Notes: a model not told the origin generated them from the sequence alone. Counted from the first letter of the stretch, positions 8,201 to 17,983 are shown. The stretch is DNA of 64,000 nucleotides from Pseudarthrobacter sp. NIBRBAC000502772 (GCF_006517235.1 NZ_CP041188.1:3286001-3350000), one strand, 5' to 3'. Program-made: numbers and translations.

Positions 8201-11200
8201 TCAGGCCTCTGCTTTTTCGACGGTGATGCGTGGTTCGCCTGACTCGGCCGGAACTGTGGCCAGCTCCAGGGTCAGCGTTTCGGTCTTGACTAGCTCGGCG
8301 TTGGCCAGTAGGGCATCGAGCACTGCGGGAACGGCCGTAACGGTGGTCCGGATCCGGTCGCTCACGTTCAGTCCGGCGTCCTTGCGTGCCTGCTGGATGG
8401 CGCGGACCATGTCGCGTGCAGTGCCTTCGGCCTCAAGTTCGGGCGTGACCTCGGTGTTCAGGACCACAAAGCCGCCGCCCGGCAGCACAGCTACTGAAGC
8501 GGATCCGCCGTCGGATTCTGCCACCACCGTCTCCAGCGTGTACTCCTGGGATTCCAGCTCCAAGCCTCCGGCGATGACCGCTCCGGCGTCGGAAACCGAC
8601 CAGTCGCCGGACTTGGCGCCCTTGATGGCCTGCTGGACGTTCTTGCCCAGGCGCGGTCCCGCGGCGCGTGCGTTGACCACAAGCTTCTGCTCGATGCCGA
8701 ACTCCTCCGGGGAGGCGCTCTCGGCGTCCAGCAGGCGCACGGAGCGCAGGTTCAGTTCATCGGCGACGACGGCGGCGAAGCCTCCCAGCGCATCCGCGCC
8801 GGGTGCCACAACGGTCAGTTCCTGCAGCGGCAGCCGCACGCGCAGGTTGGCGGCCTTCCGCAGCGAGGATCCGGTGGAGCAGATCTGCTGCACGCGGTCC
8901 ATCGCTTCCACCAGCGACGCGTCGGACGGGAACAGGTCCGCGTCCGGCCAGTCGGCCAGGTGCACGGAGCGTCCGCCGGTGAGGCCGCGCCAGATCTCCT
9001 CGGAGACCAACGGCAGCAGCGACGCGGCCACGCGGGACACGGTCTCCAGCGCGGTGTACAGCGCGTCGAACGCGTCAGCGCTCTCGTCAAAGAAGCGCTG
9101 GCGGCTGCGGCGGACGTACCAGTTCGTGAGCATGTCCAGGTAGCTGCGCAGTTCATCGCACGCACCGGAGATGTCGTAGCTGTCCAGCTGGGCGGTCATG
9201 TTGCGGACCAGGTCACCGGTGTTCGCCAGCAGGTACTGGTCCAGGGTGTCGGCGTACCCGTCGTAGCGGAGCTTCGCGTCGTAACCCTTCGCTTGCCCTC
9301 CAACTACGTTGGAAGCGTTCGTGTACAGCGTGAAGAAGCTGTACACGTTCCACAGCGGCAGGATGACCTGGCGGACGCCGTCGCGGATTCCCTGTTCGGT
9401 GACCACCAGGTTGCCGCCGCGCAGGATGGGGCTGGACATCAGGAACCAGCGCATGGCGTCGGATCCGTCACGGTCCAGGACCTCGGAGACGTCCGGGTAG
9501 TTGCGCAGGCTCTTGGACATCTTCTGCCCGTCCGAGCCCAGCACAATGCCGTGGCTGATGACGTTCCGGAACGCCGGACGGTCAAACAGCGCAGTGGACA
9601 GGATGTGCAGCATGTAGAACCAGCCACGGGTCTGGCCGATGTACTCCACGATGAAGTCCGCGGGGTTGTGCGTGTCGAACCAGGCTTCGTTCTGGAACGG
9701 GTAATGCACCTGGCCGTAGGGCATGGAACCGGAGTCGAACCAGACGTCCAGGACGTCCTCGACGCGGCGCATCACCGATTGGCCCTCTGCGGGGGTCCGG
9801 GGATCGTCCGGGTTGGGTCGGGTCAGTTCATCGATGAACGGGCGGTGCAGGTCAACCTCGCCGGCCTTGTTCAGCGGCAGGCGGCCGAAATCGGCCTCGA
9901 TCTCGGCCAGGGAGCCGTAGACGTCGGTGCGCGGGAATTCCGGGTCGCTGGACTGCCACACCGGGATGGGGCTGCCCCAGTAGCGGTTGCGGCTGATGGA
10001 CCAGTCGCGGGCGTTGGCGAGCCACTTGCCGAACTGGCCGTCCTTGACGTTGCCGGGGATCCAGTTGATGTCCTGGTTCAGTTCGGACATGCGGTCCTTG
10101 AACTTGGTGACCTCGACGTACCAGGAGGACACCGCGCGGTAGATCAGGGGGTTGCGGCAGCGCCAGCAGTGCGGGTAGCTGTGCTCGTAGCTGGCCTGGC
10201 GGACCAGCCGGCCCTGGGCGCGCAGCACCTGGGTGATGGGCTTGTTCGCCTCGAAGACCTGGAGGCCCGCGATGTCATGCAGGTCGCCGTGCTTGAACAG
10301 GGGAAGGAATTTGGCACCTTCGTCCACGGACAGGACCACCGGGATGCCGGCCTCTTCACAGACCTTCTGGTCGTCTTCACCATAAGCGGGCGCCTGGTGG
10401 ACGATGCCAGTGCCGTCGGTGGTGGTGACGTAGTCGGCCACGAGGAAGCGCCAGGCGTTCTGCGTCCCGTACTTTTCGTCGTCGCTGAAGTCGTTCCACA
10501 GCGGCTGGTACGCCAGGCCCTCAAGGTCGGCGCCGGTGTGGGTTGACGTCACCGCAGCCTCGGCGGAGTCCGCGTCCTCATAGCCCAGGTCCTTGGCGTA
10601 CGCGGCCAGCAGGTCCGCGGCCAGGAGGAAACTGCCGGAGACGGGCGCGTCCGGCGAAGCGGCCTTGACGCCGTTAGGTCCGGCGGGGAGCACGGCGTAG
10701 GTGATGGAAGGCCCGACGGCGAGCGCCAGGTTGGTGGGCAGCGTCCAGGGCGTGGTGGTCCAGGCGAGCGCCTGGACGCCGGCGAGCTGCTTCGACAGCG
10801 CCGACTCCCCTGCCGTGACCGGGAACGTCACCGTGACAGTCTGGTCCTGGCGGTTCTTGTAGACGTCGTCGTCCATGCGGAGCTCATGGTTGGACAGCGG
10901 CGTCTCGTCCTTCCAGCAATACGGCAGCACACGGTAGCCGTTGTACGTCAGGCCTTTTTCGTGCAGCTGCTTGAACGCCCACAGGACCGATTCCATGTAT
11001 TCGACGTTGAGCGTCTTGTAATCGTTGTCGAAGTCCACCCAGCGGGCCTGGCGGGTGACGTAGCTCTTCCACTCATCGGCGTACTTCATCACGGAGGCAC
11101 GGCAGGCGTCGTTGAACTTATCGATGCCCATGGCCTCGATCTGGGTCTTGTCCGTCATGCCCAGTTGCTTCATGGCTTCCAGTTCAGCCGGCAGTCCGTG

Positions 11201-11539
11201 GGTGTCCCAGCCGAAGCGGCGTTCAACGCGGCGGCCGCGCTGTGTCTGGTAGCGGCCCACGAGGTCCTTGGCGTACCCGGTCAGGAGGTGGCCGTAGTGC
11301 GGCAGGCCGTTGGCGAAGGGAGGGCCGTCGTAGAAGACGAATTCGTTGCTGCCGGGCTGCCCGCCGGGGGCGTCGGCGCTTCGCTGGTCGATGCTGGCCT
11401 GGAAAGTGCCGTCCTGGTCCCAGTACTTCAGGATGCGCTCTTCGATCTCCGGGAACTTCACGGAGGCGGAGACACCGGCGGCAGCGCCGCTCGAAACTGC
11501 AGCCGAAGGGGAAGCTGAGGCTTTGGGGTAATACGTCAT
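8201..11539 (-). CDS. ileS: Isoleucine--tRNA ligase (long, type 2-like form)
   Basis: Charges tRNA-Ile. Start at ATG 11539 ([10 protein letters not shown]), with GGA about 9 nt upstream; the open frame further 5' lies in the T-box leader and is not coding. 1112 aa. The class I signature appears as GLPHYGH (~98-104) and [12 protein letters not shown] (~650); the CP1 editing domain lies between them and an anticodon-binding domain follows. The PHYGH variant and the length fit the eukaryote-like type 2 IleRS found in mycobacteria and relatives, a group known for low mupirocin sensitivity; that property is family knowledge, not visible here. First gene of the T-box operon. Confidence 0.96.
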   Translation of the reverse strand: MTYYPKASASPSAAVSSGAAAGVSASVKFPEIEERILKYWDQDGTFQASIDQRSADAPGGQPGSNEFVFYDGPPFANGLPHYGHLLTGYAKDLVGRYQTQRGRRVERRFGWDTHGLPAELEAMKQLGMTDKTQIEAMGIDKFNDACRASVMKYADEWKSYVTRQARWVDFDNDYKTLNVEYMESVLWAFKQLHEKGLTYNGYRVLPYCWKDETPLSNHELRMDDDVYKNRQDQTVTVTFPVTAGESALSKQLAGVQALAWTTTPWTLPTNLALAVGPSITYAVLPAGPNGVKAASPDAPVSGSFLLAADLLAAYAKDLGYEDADSAEAAVTSTHTGADLEGLAYQPLWNDFSDDEKYGTQNAWRFLVADYVTTTDGTGIVHQAPAYGEDDQKVCEEAGIPVVLSVDEGAKFLPLFKHGDLHDIAGLQVFEANKPITQVLRAQGRLVRQASYEHSYPHCWRCRNPLIYRAVSSWYVEVTKFKDRMSELNQDINWIPGNVKDGQFGKWLANARDWSISRNRYWGSPIPVWQSSDPEFPRTDVYGSLAEIEADFGRLPLNKAGEVDLHRPFIDELTRPNPDDPRTPAEGQSVMRRVEDVLDVWFDSGSMPYGQVHYPFQNEAWFDTHNPADFIVEYIGQTRGWFYMLHILSTALFDRPAFRNVISHGIVLGSDGQKMSKSLRNYPDVSEVLDRDGSDAMRWFLMSSPILRGGNLVVTEQGIRDGVRQVILPLWNVYSFFTLYTNASNVVGGQAKGYDAKLRYDGYADTLDQYLLANTGDLVRNMTAQLDSYDISGACDELRSYLDMLTNWYVRRSRQRFFDESADAFDALYTALETVSRVAASLLPLVSEEIWRGLTGGRSVHLADWPDADLFPSDASLVEAMDRVQQICSTGSSLRKAANLRVRLPLQELTVVAPGADALGGFAAVVADELNLRSVRLLDAESASPEEFGIEQKLVVNARAAGPRLGKNVQQAIKGAKSGDWSVSDAGAVIAGGLELESQEYTLETVVAESDGGSASVAVLPGGGFVVLNTEVTPELEAEGTARDMVRAIQQARKDAGLNVSDRIRTTVTAVPAVLDALLANAELVKTETLTLELATVPAESGEPRITVEKAEA

Positions 11540-11559
11540 TCTCGACATCCTGGGTTGAG

Positions 11560-11830
11560 CTGGTGAACCACTCAGCCGTTGCTGGATGGTTCCGTTCAGG
11601 ATGCGAGGACGGCTCGTATGCTGTCCTGGGACTGCACGCTTACCGCGGTACCACCTCACTTACCGGCACTCCACCATGCTCCGGGGGAAGCTTGTTGGTG
11701 CGCCGGCCGCTCATTACTGCTGTGACGGGCTTACCCGTCCGGTTCTACCGGCCCTGGCGCGTGCTGATCCTTGCGCCGGGGCGTTCTTCCGGAAGCTCAC
11801 CGGTGATGGCCGGGTCAAAGCTGATACGAC
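11560..11830 (-). promoter_or_regulatory. T-box leader (isoleucine specifier) of ileS
   Basis: The minus strand contains the T-box sequence GAGGTGGTACCGCGG (within 11641-11660), whose TGG-containing bulge pairs with the NCCA end of uncharged tRNA. About 150 nt further 5' is CCGGCCATCACCGGTGAGC; its ATC at 11805-11807 is the expected Ile specifier codon, and CCGGAAGAAC follows. The short stem around the specifier resembles the compact stem I of actinobacterial ileS T-boxes. No U-rich terminator lies between the T-box and the start codon, so control is probably at translation initiation. Boundaries are approximate. Confidence 0.9.
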
Positions 11831-11845
11831 GATGTTACCGGAGAA

Positions 11846-11914
11846 GTCACTGCGTTTCACTGCACGCTGCCTTGAAAGCACAGCGCGGTCCGCCGTGCAG
11901 CGAAACGCAGTGAC
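11846..11914. repeat. Intergenic palindrome, family C
   Basis: 21-bp arms at 11846-11866 (GTCACTGCGTTTCACTGCACG) and 11894-11914 are reverse complements with one difference that still pairs as G-U in RNA. The loop is 27 nt. It lies 24 nt past the stop of the GDPD gene on the minus strand and before the T-box. It may terminate the GDPD transcript or be a dispersed repeat; there is no U-tract. Confidence 0.7.
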
Positions 11915-11938
11915 GGCGGCTGGGCGCCCGGGCCGGTA

Positions 11939-12991
11939 CTAGAAGCCGCGGGGCAGTTTCATCCCGGCAGCGGCCATGACATCGCGGAGCCGGTCCGGGT
12001 AGTCGGTAATGATCCCGTCAACGCCGGTGTCGATCAGCGCCCGCATGGTGGGCTGGTCATCGACGGTCCAAGGGATGACCTGCATCCCGGCAGCGTGCGC
12101 ACGTTCCACCATGTCCGCGGTGACGTAGGGGACGTAGCCCGGATCGGTCACTTTGCCGTTCTGCGGGGTGCCGTGCACGGGAGAGACGGCGTCAAAGCCG
12201 AGGGAGGACGCTGCAGCGATGAGGTCGCCGCCAAAGTCGTCGGCGTCAATCCCGCCAAGCCACGGCGAGCTGCCCGGCTGCCCGGCCTGGAGGAAGTCCT
12301 TGTTGGTCAGGGCCACGGTGCGGATCTGCGGGTCGCGCTGCTGGACGAGGCGCAGGGAGCCCCAGTCGAAGCTCTGGATGGAGACGCGGCTCTGCATCTG
12401 GGCGGCGTTGATTTCCCGGAGGGCGACGTCGATGAACTGCTCGCGGGGGGCGGTTTCCGCAGGAGCGCCGGCCTCGACCTTCGTTTCAATGTTGAACTTC
12501 ACCTGGCTGGCGCGGTGGGCGTCGGCGAGCTCAAAAACCTCGGCCAGAGTCGGCATCTTGGCGCCGGGAGACGCAGTCTGGCCCGGGAACTGCGGCTGGG
12601 TGAGCGAACCGCAGTCCAGGCTTCGGACCTGTTCGAAGGTCAGGTCCTTGACGTACTTGCCCACATAGGGGAACTGCGGATCGTTCGGCGTGACCGGCGC
12701 GGTATCCAGGCACTTCTTGTTGCTGATCTTGCGGTCGTGCGTGATGACTTCGCGGCCGTCCTTGGTGATCTGGAGGTCAAGTTCCAGGGTGGACACGCCG
12801 GTCTCGAGGCCCTTGGCGAAAGACGCCAGGGTGGATTCGACGGTCAGGCCGAGTCCGCCGCGGTGGGCCTGTAGATCAAAATGGTTGTCCGTGCCGTTGG
12901 GGTTCGTGTCAGCGGCTTGGGCCTGGACCGAAGTCGTGAGGAGCAGGGCTGCGCTGAGTACGGCAGCGCCAAGCTTCATCGGGGTGCGCAT
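11939..12991 (-). CDS. Secreted glycerophosphodiester phosphodiesterase
   Basis: Hydrolyses glycerophosphodiesters to glycerol 3-phosphate and an alcohol, probably outside the membrane. Start at ATG 12991 (MRTPMKLGAAVLSAALLL), with GGAG about 11 nt upstream; a long open frame further 5' overlaps the opposite-strand gene and is not coding. 350 aa. The signal peptide ends near VQAQAA (~26). GDPD-type TIM-barrel residues: AHRGG (~44), ELDLQ (~67-71) with acidic metal ligands, and ITHD (~80). An insertion around residues 85-130 carries two cysteines. C-terminal DGIITDYPDRL is the family's usual final strand. Confidence 0.93.
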   Translation of the reverse strand: MRTPMKLGAAVLSAALLLTTSVQAQAADTNPNGTDNHFDLQAHRGGLGLTVESTLASFAKGLETGVSTLELDLQITKDGREVITHDRKISNKKCLDTAPVTPNDPQFPYVGKYVKDLTFEQVRSLDCGSLTQPQFPGQTASPGAKMPTLAEVFELADAHRASQVKFNIETKVEAGAPAETAPREQFIDVALREINAAQMQSRVSIQSFDWGSLRLVQQRDPQIRTVALTNKDFLQAGQPGSSPWLGGIDADDFGGDLIAAASSLGFDAVSPVHGTPQNGKVTDPGYVPYVTADMVERAHAAGMQVIPWTVDDQPTMRALIDTGVDGIITDYPDRLRDVMAAAGMKLPRGF

Positions 12992-13170
12992 AGGAAGGAA
13001 TCTCCACTCTGGTGGTGTGCAGTTTGCGCCTGCTACAGTGCCGTCCTGCGGCCAACGCCAGGCCACAGCGGGCCGGCCGGAGTGAGACTGGACGGTAAAC
13101 GTTGGGCTCCATTGCAAAGCCGATCCAATCAACGGGCGACGCCAGGGCGGCGACTCTTTAGACTCGTGCC

Positions 13171-13206
13171 ATGACAGTCTCCCGGGCGATTTGTTCCGGT
13201 CCCTGA
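13171..13206 (+). CDS. Possible leaderless 11-codon leader peptide before the EEP gene
   Basis: TAGACT at 13159-13164 is followed 6 nt later by ATG 13171, the same leaderless-start geometry as other genes here. The frame encodes MTVSRAICSGP and stops at TGA 13204-13206, whose A is the first base of the ATG of the next gene (TGATG). This would couple translation of the membrane protein to a short leader. The peptide has no recognisable content; a frameshift or sequencing error at a longer N-terminus is an alternative. Confidence 0.3.
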   Translation: MTVSRAICSGP

Positions 13207-14213
13207 TGGGCCATCGTGCACACCACGGCTGGCTGTGGTCTGCTGGCCTGGTTGCGGCACCTGTTGTGGTGGTGTCCTGGTTCCGCGCCGTCCCGGCGCC
13301 GTGGCCGCCGCTTGTGGTACAGGTAGTGGCTTTTACGCCGTGGCTGGCATTCATCGCCGCGGCCGCGGTGTTGCTGGCACTGCCCAGCCGGCGTGCCTGG
13401 GCTATCCTGCCAGCGGCAATCCTGCTGATCGCACAGCTTATCTGGTTGTTCCCGCCGGAAGTGTTCCTGGCCCGGCAGGGAGGGCACCCCCAGGTCCGGG
13501 GGCCGGATGCTCCGGCCCCGGCGAAGCTGACTGTCATGAACCTCAATGCCCGGCTCGGAGGTGCTGATAGCGCCGCCATCGTCCGGCTGGTCCGGGACCA
13601 CCATGTTGACCTGCTGACCGTCCAGGAGCACAGCCTGGAGTTGGAGAAGCGGCTGGCGCGGGCGGACCTGGGCAGCGTGCTTCCCCACAGCGTGTCCCAT
13701 CCCCGGAATGGAGCGGCCGGCAGCGCCGTCTACTCGTCATTCCGGCTCAAGGAGGTGGGACGGGTCCCTGACACAGCGTTCAGCATGCCCGTTGTCCGGC
13801 TTGAGACCAGTGACCCGGGCGCCGGCGCCGGCCTGACGGTCATCAATGTGCACACGCACTCGCCCGTGGACATTGCCGTTCATCAATGGCGAAGCGACCT
13901 TACTGCTGTGGCCCGGGCAGCCAGCGGAGCCGGTCCTACGCTTCTGGCGGGCGATTTCAACGCGACATATGACCACTGGGAATTCCGCGCGATGCTGGAG
14001 GGGGCCGGCGGCCGGAAACTGGTGGATGTTGCAACCGCGTTGGGCAGCCGGCTCATCCCTACCTGGCCGATGCGGGATTACAGCCTTCCCGGCGTGACTC
14101 TGGACCATTTGGTGACCAGCCCGGACGTTTCAAGTTCGGGTTACTCGGTCCACCCGGTCAAAGGTACCGACCACGCTGCAGTGATCGCCACCCTGGAGAT
14201 CCAGCTTCCCTAA
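13206..14213 (+). CDS. Membrane-anchored endonuclease/exonuclease/phosphatase (EEP) family protein
   Basis: DNase I-fold phosphohydrolase with its active domain probably outside the membrane. The ATG at 13206 is chosen over TTG 13191; neither has a clear ribosome-binding site. Three hydrophobic helices span about residues 8-90. The EEP fold begins at LTVMNLNARLGG (~105). Conserved residues seen are Asn in MNLN, Glu in TVQEHS, NVHTHSP, GDFNA (~240) and a C-terminal DHA (~320). 335 aa. The substrate cannot be read from sequence; family members cut phosphodiesters or phosphoinositide-type substrates. Its end overlaps the opposite-strand SDR gene by 4 nt. Confidence 0.88.
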   Translation: MGHRAHHGWLWSAGLVAAPVVVVSWFRAVPAPWPPLVVQVVAFTPWLAFIAAAAVLLALPSRRAWAILPAAILLIAQLIWLFPPEVFLARQGGHPQVRGPDAPAPAKLTVMNLNARLGGADSAAIVRLVRDHHVDLLTVQEHSLELEKRLARADLGSVLPHSVSHPRNGAAGSAVYSSFRLKEVGRVPDTAFSMPVVRLETSDPGAGAGLTVINVHTHSPVDIAVHQWRSDLTAVARAASGAGPTLLAGDFNATYDHWEFRAMLEGAGGRKLVDVATALGSRLIPTWPMRDYSLPGVTLDHLVTSPDVSSSGYSVHPVKGTDHAAVIATLEIQLP

Positions 14214-14968
14214 CGCTTGCGGATCAGCTTGTGGGTGGCCGCCTGCGCAACGGGCCGGATCACGATCTGGTCCAGGTTGACATGGTGCGGCGCGCTGACG
14301 GCGTAGCGCACCACGTCGGCGACGTCGGCCGCGGTCAGGGGCTTCTCCACGCCCTCGTAAACCTTCTCCGCGGCGTCCTGGTCACCAAAGCGGTTGAGCG
14401 CGAACTCTTCGGTGCGGACAAGGCCCGGGGCTACCTCGATGACTCGGATGTTGTGTTCCGCCTCTTCCAGCCGGAGGGCACCGGTCAGTGCGTGCTGGGC
14501 AAACTTGGCGGCGTTGTAGCCGCCGCCGCCCTCGTAGGCCACCAGTCCGGCGGTCGACGTCAGGTTCAGGACAGTTCCTTCGCCGGTGGCACGGAGCATC
14601 GGCAGGAACGCCCGGGTGAGCTTCACGGTGCCGAGGACGTTGACCCGGAACATCCACTCCCAGTCCTCGGTGTTGGCCTCGCCCACCAGGTCAGCACCCC
14701 GGGCCCCGCCGGCGATGTTGATGAGCGTCCCCACGCCGCCGGCTTCGGTGACGCGGGCAAGGAGCCGGGCGACGTCGTCGTCCTCGGTGATGTCAGCAGG
14801 AATTCCGACGGCGCCTGTTTCAGCTTCCAGCGCGGCCAGCCGTTCGGCGCGGCGCGCCACAGCGAATACCGTCCAGCCTTCCGCCCGCAATGCCCGCACG
14901 GTTGCCTCGCCGATGCCGGTGCTGGCGCCGGTTACTACTGCTGCCTTGTTCAGTGAATCTTCAGTCAT
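14210..14968 (-). CDS. Short-chain dehydrogenase/reductase
   Basis: NAD(P)-dependent oxidoreductase of the classical SDR family. Seen: the nucleotide motif TGASTGIG (~13-20), ARRAERL after the second strand (the Arg pair suggests NADP(H)), NIAGG in the NNAG position, and the catalytic Ser with YNAAK (~153-157). The usual NNAG is altered to NIAG. 252 aa, normal length. Single gene between convergent and divergent neighbours; substrate unknown. Confidence 0.9.
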   Translation of the reverse strand: MTEDSLNKAAVVTGASTGIGEATVRALRAEGWTVFAVARRAERLAALEAETGAVGIPADITEDDDVARLLARVTEAGGVGTLINIAGGARGADLVGEANTEDWEWMFRVNVLGTVKLTRAFLPMLRATGEGTVLNLTSTAGLVAYEGGGGYNAAKFAQHALTGALRLEEAEHNIRVIEVAPGLVRTEEFALNRFGDQDAAEKVYEGVEKPLTAADVADVVRYAVSAPHHVNLDQIVIRPVAQAATHKLIRKR

Positions 14969-15050
14969 GGCACCACCCTAACGGCCCCGGCCGGTGGCAT
15001 GCTTGGAGCGATGTCGCCGGATGAAGTCCTGGCCATGAAACAATTGCCAG

Positions 15051-17669
15051 ATGGCTGAAGACACTCAGGGTACAGACACGCCCTCCACCGCCCCTATCAA
15101 CGTTCCGGACAAGCCCGCCCTTGAGGGGCTCGAAGCTGCCCTCACACAGCGCTGGCTTGCCGAAGGGACCTACAAGTTCAACCCGGACACCACCCGGGAA
15201 CAGGTCTACTCGATCGACACTCCCCCACCCACGGCGTCCGGCTCCCTGCACGTGGGGCACATGTTCTCCTTCACGCAGACGGACGTGCTGGCCCGCTACC
15301 AGCGCATGATCGGCAAGAACGTGTTCTACCCGATGGGTTGGGATGACAACGGCCTGCCCACCGAGCGCCGCGTCCAGAACTACTACGGCGTGCGCTGCGA
15401 TCCGGCCATCCCGTACGACGCCGGCTACCGCGCTCCGGCCGAGCCCGCCAAGAACCAGCGCGATTTCGACGTCGTCTCGCGCCGGAACTTCATCGAGCTG
15501 TGTGAAGAACTTGCCGTGGAGGATGAGAAGGTCTTCGAAAGCCTGTTCCAGCAGCTCGGTCTTTCCGTGGACTGGCAACTGACGTACCGGACCATCGATG
15601 ACGCCTCGCGCGAAGTCTCCCAGCGCGCCTTCCTGGCCAACCTGGCAGCCGGCGACGCGTACATGGCCGAAGCGCCAACCCTCTGGGACATCACCTTCCG
15701 CACGGCCGTGGCCCAGGCGGAACTCGAAGACCGCGAAGTTGCCGGCGCGTACTACCGCTACCCGTTCTTCACCGAAGACGGCGAAAAGATCTATGTTGAG
15801 ACCACCCGTCCCGAACTGCTGGCAGCCTGCGCCGCCCTCGTTGCAAACCCCGACGACGAGCGGTACCAGCCGCTGTTCGGCAAGATGGTCACGTCCCCGG
15901 TCTTCGGTGTTGAGGTTGAGGTCAAGGCCCACGCGCTGGCCAAGGCGGACAAGGGCTCCGGCATCGCCATGGTGTGCACGTTCGGTGACCTCACCGACGT
16001 CACCTGGTGGCGGGAACTCCAGCTGCCCACCCGTGCCATCGTTGGCCGGGACGGCCGCATCGTCGGCGAAACCCCGGACTGGATCACCACCGATGCAGGG
16101 CGCACCGCGTACGAAGCCATTGCCGGCAAGACCGTCTTCAGCGCCAAGGAAACAGTGGTGGAGTTCCTGGCCGCCGAAGATCTGATCGACGGCGAACCGA
16201 AGAAGATCATGCACCCGGTGAACTTCTACGAAAAGGGCGACAAGCCCCTCGAGGTTGTCACCTCACGCCAGTGGTACTACCGCAACGGCGGCCGCGACGA
16301 AGAGCGCCGCGCCCGCCTGATCGCTCGCGGCCACGAGATCGACTTCCACCCGGCCTTTATGCGGTCCCGCTTCGAGAACTGGATCTCCGGGCTGAACGGC
16401 GACTGGCTCGTGTCCCGCCAGCGCTTCTTCGGTGTGCCCATTCCCGTCTGGTACCCGCTGGACGCCGAGGGCAACCCGCAGTACGACGCCCCGATCGTGC
16501 CCCTGGACGGGCAGCTGCCGGTCGACCCCGCGGCCGATGCCGCACCCGGTTACGACGAAGCCCAGCGCGGCGTTCCCGGTGGCTTCGCCGGCGACGCCGA
16601 CATCCTGGATACGTGGGCCACGTCTTCCCTGACGCCGCAGATTGTGGGCGGCTGGAGCCGGGACGAGGACCTCTTCGCCAAGGTCTTCCCGTTTGACCTG
16701 CGCCCCCAGGGCCACGACATCATCCGCACCTGGCTGTTCTCCTCGGTTGTCCAGGCGGATGCGCTGCAGCACGCCGCGCCGTGGAAGCATGCCGCCATCT
16801 CCGGCTGGATCCTGGACCCGGACCGGAAGAAGATGTCCAAGTCCAAGGGCAACGTGGTGGTTCCCACCGATGTGCTGGACGAATTCGGCTCCGACGCCGT
16901 CCGCTACTGGGCCACCTCCGCCAAGCTCGGCGCGGATACGGCGTACGAGATCGCGCAGATGAAGATCGGCCGCCGCCTTGCCATCAAGCTGCTGAACGCC
17001 TCAAAGTTCGTCCTGAACCTGGGGGCGACGGAGAATTCCGTGGTCTCCACCGATCTCTCGGTGCTGACCAACCCGTTGGACCGCGCGGTGCTTGCCCAGC
17101 TGGCCGATGTGGTGCGCCAGTCCACCAAGGCGTTCGAGAACTACGATTACGCCCGGGCCCTGCAGATCACCGAGAGCTTCTTCTGGCAGTTCACGGACGA
17201 TTACGTGGAGCTCATCAAGGACCGCGCCTACGGTGCGGCCGGCGACGCTGAGCAGGCCTCCGTGCTGGCAGCTCTCGCCACCAGCCTGGACACGCTGCTG
17301 CGCCTGTTCGCCCCGTTCCTGCCCTTCGCCACCGAAGAGGTCTGGGGCTGGTGGCGCAACGGCTCCGTACACCGTGCACAGTGGCCCACCGCAGTGGACG
17401 TGGACGGCGACACCACCCTGCTTGCCACCGTTGGCACGGCCCTGAGCGGTGTCCGCAAGGCAAAGTCCGAGGCCAAGGTCAAGCAGCGCACCGAGGTCCT
17501 CTCCGCCACCATCACGGCGTCGGAATCCCTGACCACGCAGCTGAAGGCCGGACTGGGCGACCTGAAGGCAGCCTCGAACGCCCGCGAACTGACCCTCGTG
17601 GCAGGCGACGGCGAACTGACCGTCAGCGATGTCGTGCTGGCCGCTCCGGAGGATCAGCCCAAGGCCTGA
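15051..17669 (+). CDS. valS: Valine--tRNA ligase
   Basis: Class I aminoacyl-tRNA synthetase charging tRNA-Val, with a CP1 editing domain against threonine. 872 aa. Seen: the HIGH-type motif SGSLHVGHMFS (~64-74), WDDNGLPTERRVQ, the editing-domain block around residues 230-390, DRKKMSKSKGNVV (~590-602), and an anticodon-binding domain with a short C-terminus. The active-site wording resembles the archaeal/Rickettsia-type ValRS family rather than the long E. coli form; this is from memory. Start ATG 15051 (MAEDTQGTD) lacks an obvious ribosome-binding site. A terminator follows. Confidence 0.96.
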   Translation: MAEDTQGTDTPSTAPINVPDKPALEGLEAALTQRWLAEGTYKFNPDTTREQVYSIDTPPPTASGSLHVGHMFSFTQTDVLARYQRMIGKNVFYPMGWDDNGLPTERRVQNYYGVRCDPAIPYDAGYRAPAEPAKNQRDFDVVSRRNFIELCEELAVEDEKVFESLFQQLGLSVDWQLTYRTIDDASREVSQRAFLANLAAGDAYMAEAPTLWDITFRTAVAQAELEDREVAGAYYRYPFFTEDGEKIYVETTRPELLAACAALVANPDDERYQPLFGKMVTSPVFGVEVEVKAHALAKADKGSGIAMVCTFGDLTDVTWWRELQLPTRAIVGRDGRIVGETPDWITTDAGRTAYEAIAGKTVFSAKETVVEFLAAEDLIDGEPKKIMHPVNFYEKGDKPLEVVTSRQWYYRNGGRDEERRARLIARGHEIDFHPAFMRSRFENWISGLNGDWLVSRQRFFGVPIPVWYPLDAEGNPQYDAPIVPLDGQLPVDPAADAAPGYDEAQRGVPGGFAGDADILDTWATSSLTPQIVGGWSRDEDLFAKVFPFDLRPQGHDIIRTWLFSSVVQADALQHAAPWKHAAISGWILDPDRKKMSKSKGNVVVPTDVLDEFGSDAVRYWATSAKLGADTAYEIAQMKIGRRLAIKLLNASKFVLNLGATENSVVSTDLSVLTNPLDRAVLAQLADVVRQSTKAFENYDYARALQITESFFWQFTDDYVELIKDRAYGAAGDAEQASVLAALATSLDTLLRLFAPFLPFATEEVWGWWRNGSVHRAQWPTAVDVDGDTTLLATVGTALSGVRKAKSEAKVKQRTEVLSATITASESLTTQLKAGLGDLKAASNARELTLVAGDGELTVSDVVLAAPEDQPKA

Positions 17670-17689
17670 CCTGTTTTTTGGGCAAAGGG

Positions 17690-17732
17690 GAAGCCCCATC
17701 AGCGTTTTGCCGTTGGTGGGGCTTCGACTTTT
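17690..17732 (+). terminator. Terminator after valS
   Basis: GAAGCCCCA (17690-17698) pairs with TGGGGCTTC (17717-17725) and is followed by GACTTTT, 20 nt past the valS stop. Confidence 0.75.
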
Positions 17733-17927
17733 CGGCCATCCTGGTGACGTCTTTGATGGTCTGGCAGGATCCTTGGATCTTCAGGTCTTCCTACCTCGTC
17801 ACTGGTAGCTTGTATCTGACTTTGCCGATGGCTGCGTCGGATACATATCACTGAATCTTTGGTTCCTGCGTCCCGCTTCTTTCGAAGTGGGTAAGAACTA
17901 TTGTTGTCCCGACGGTTTGGATGCGCA
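17733..17927. other. Intergenic stretch with no recognised gene
   Basis: Between the two hairpins of the 314-base valS / reductase gap. The sequence is locally less GC-rich than its surroundings. No ribosome-binding site, start or family-like frame is apparent, and nothing else was recognised. Confidence 0.4.
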
Positions 17928-17971
17928 AGAGCCCCGGACGAACTACATCAGAGTAGTTTGTCCGGGGCTCT
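17928..17971 (-). terminator. Long hairpin at the 3' end of the mycothiol-reductase gene
   Basis: AGAGCCCCGGAC (17928-17939) pairs with GTCCGGGGCTCT (17960-17971), continued by AACTAC/GTAGTT inside. It lies 13 nt past the stop at 17984, so it most likely ends that minus-strand transcript. It lacks a strong U-tract. Confidence 0.7.
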
Positions 17972-17983
17972 CTGCTGTTTGCG

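Noticed and set aside
14961-16214. 417-codon minus-strand frame inside valS
   Set aside because: Antisense to the synthetase catalytic domain and without recognisable content.
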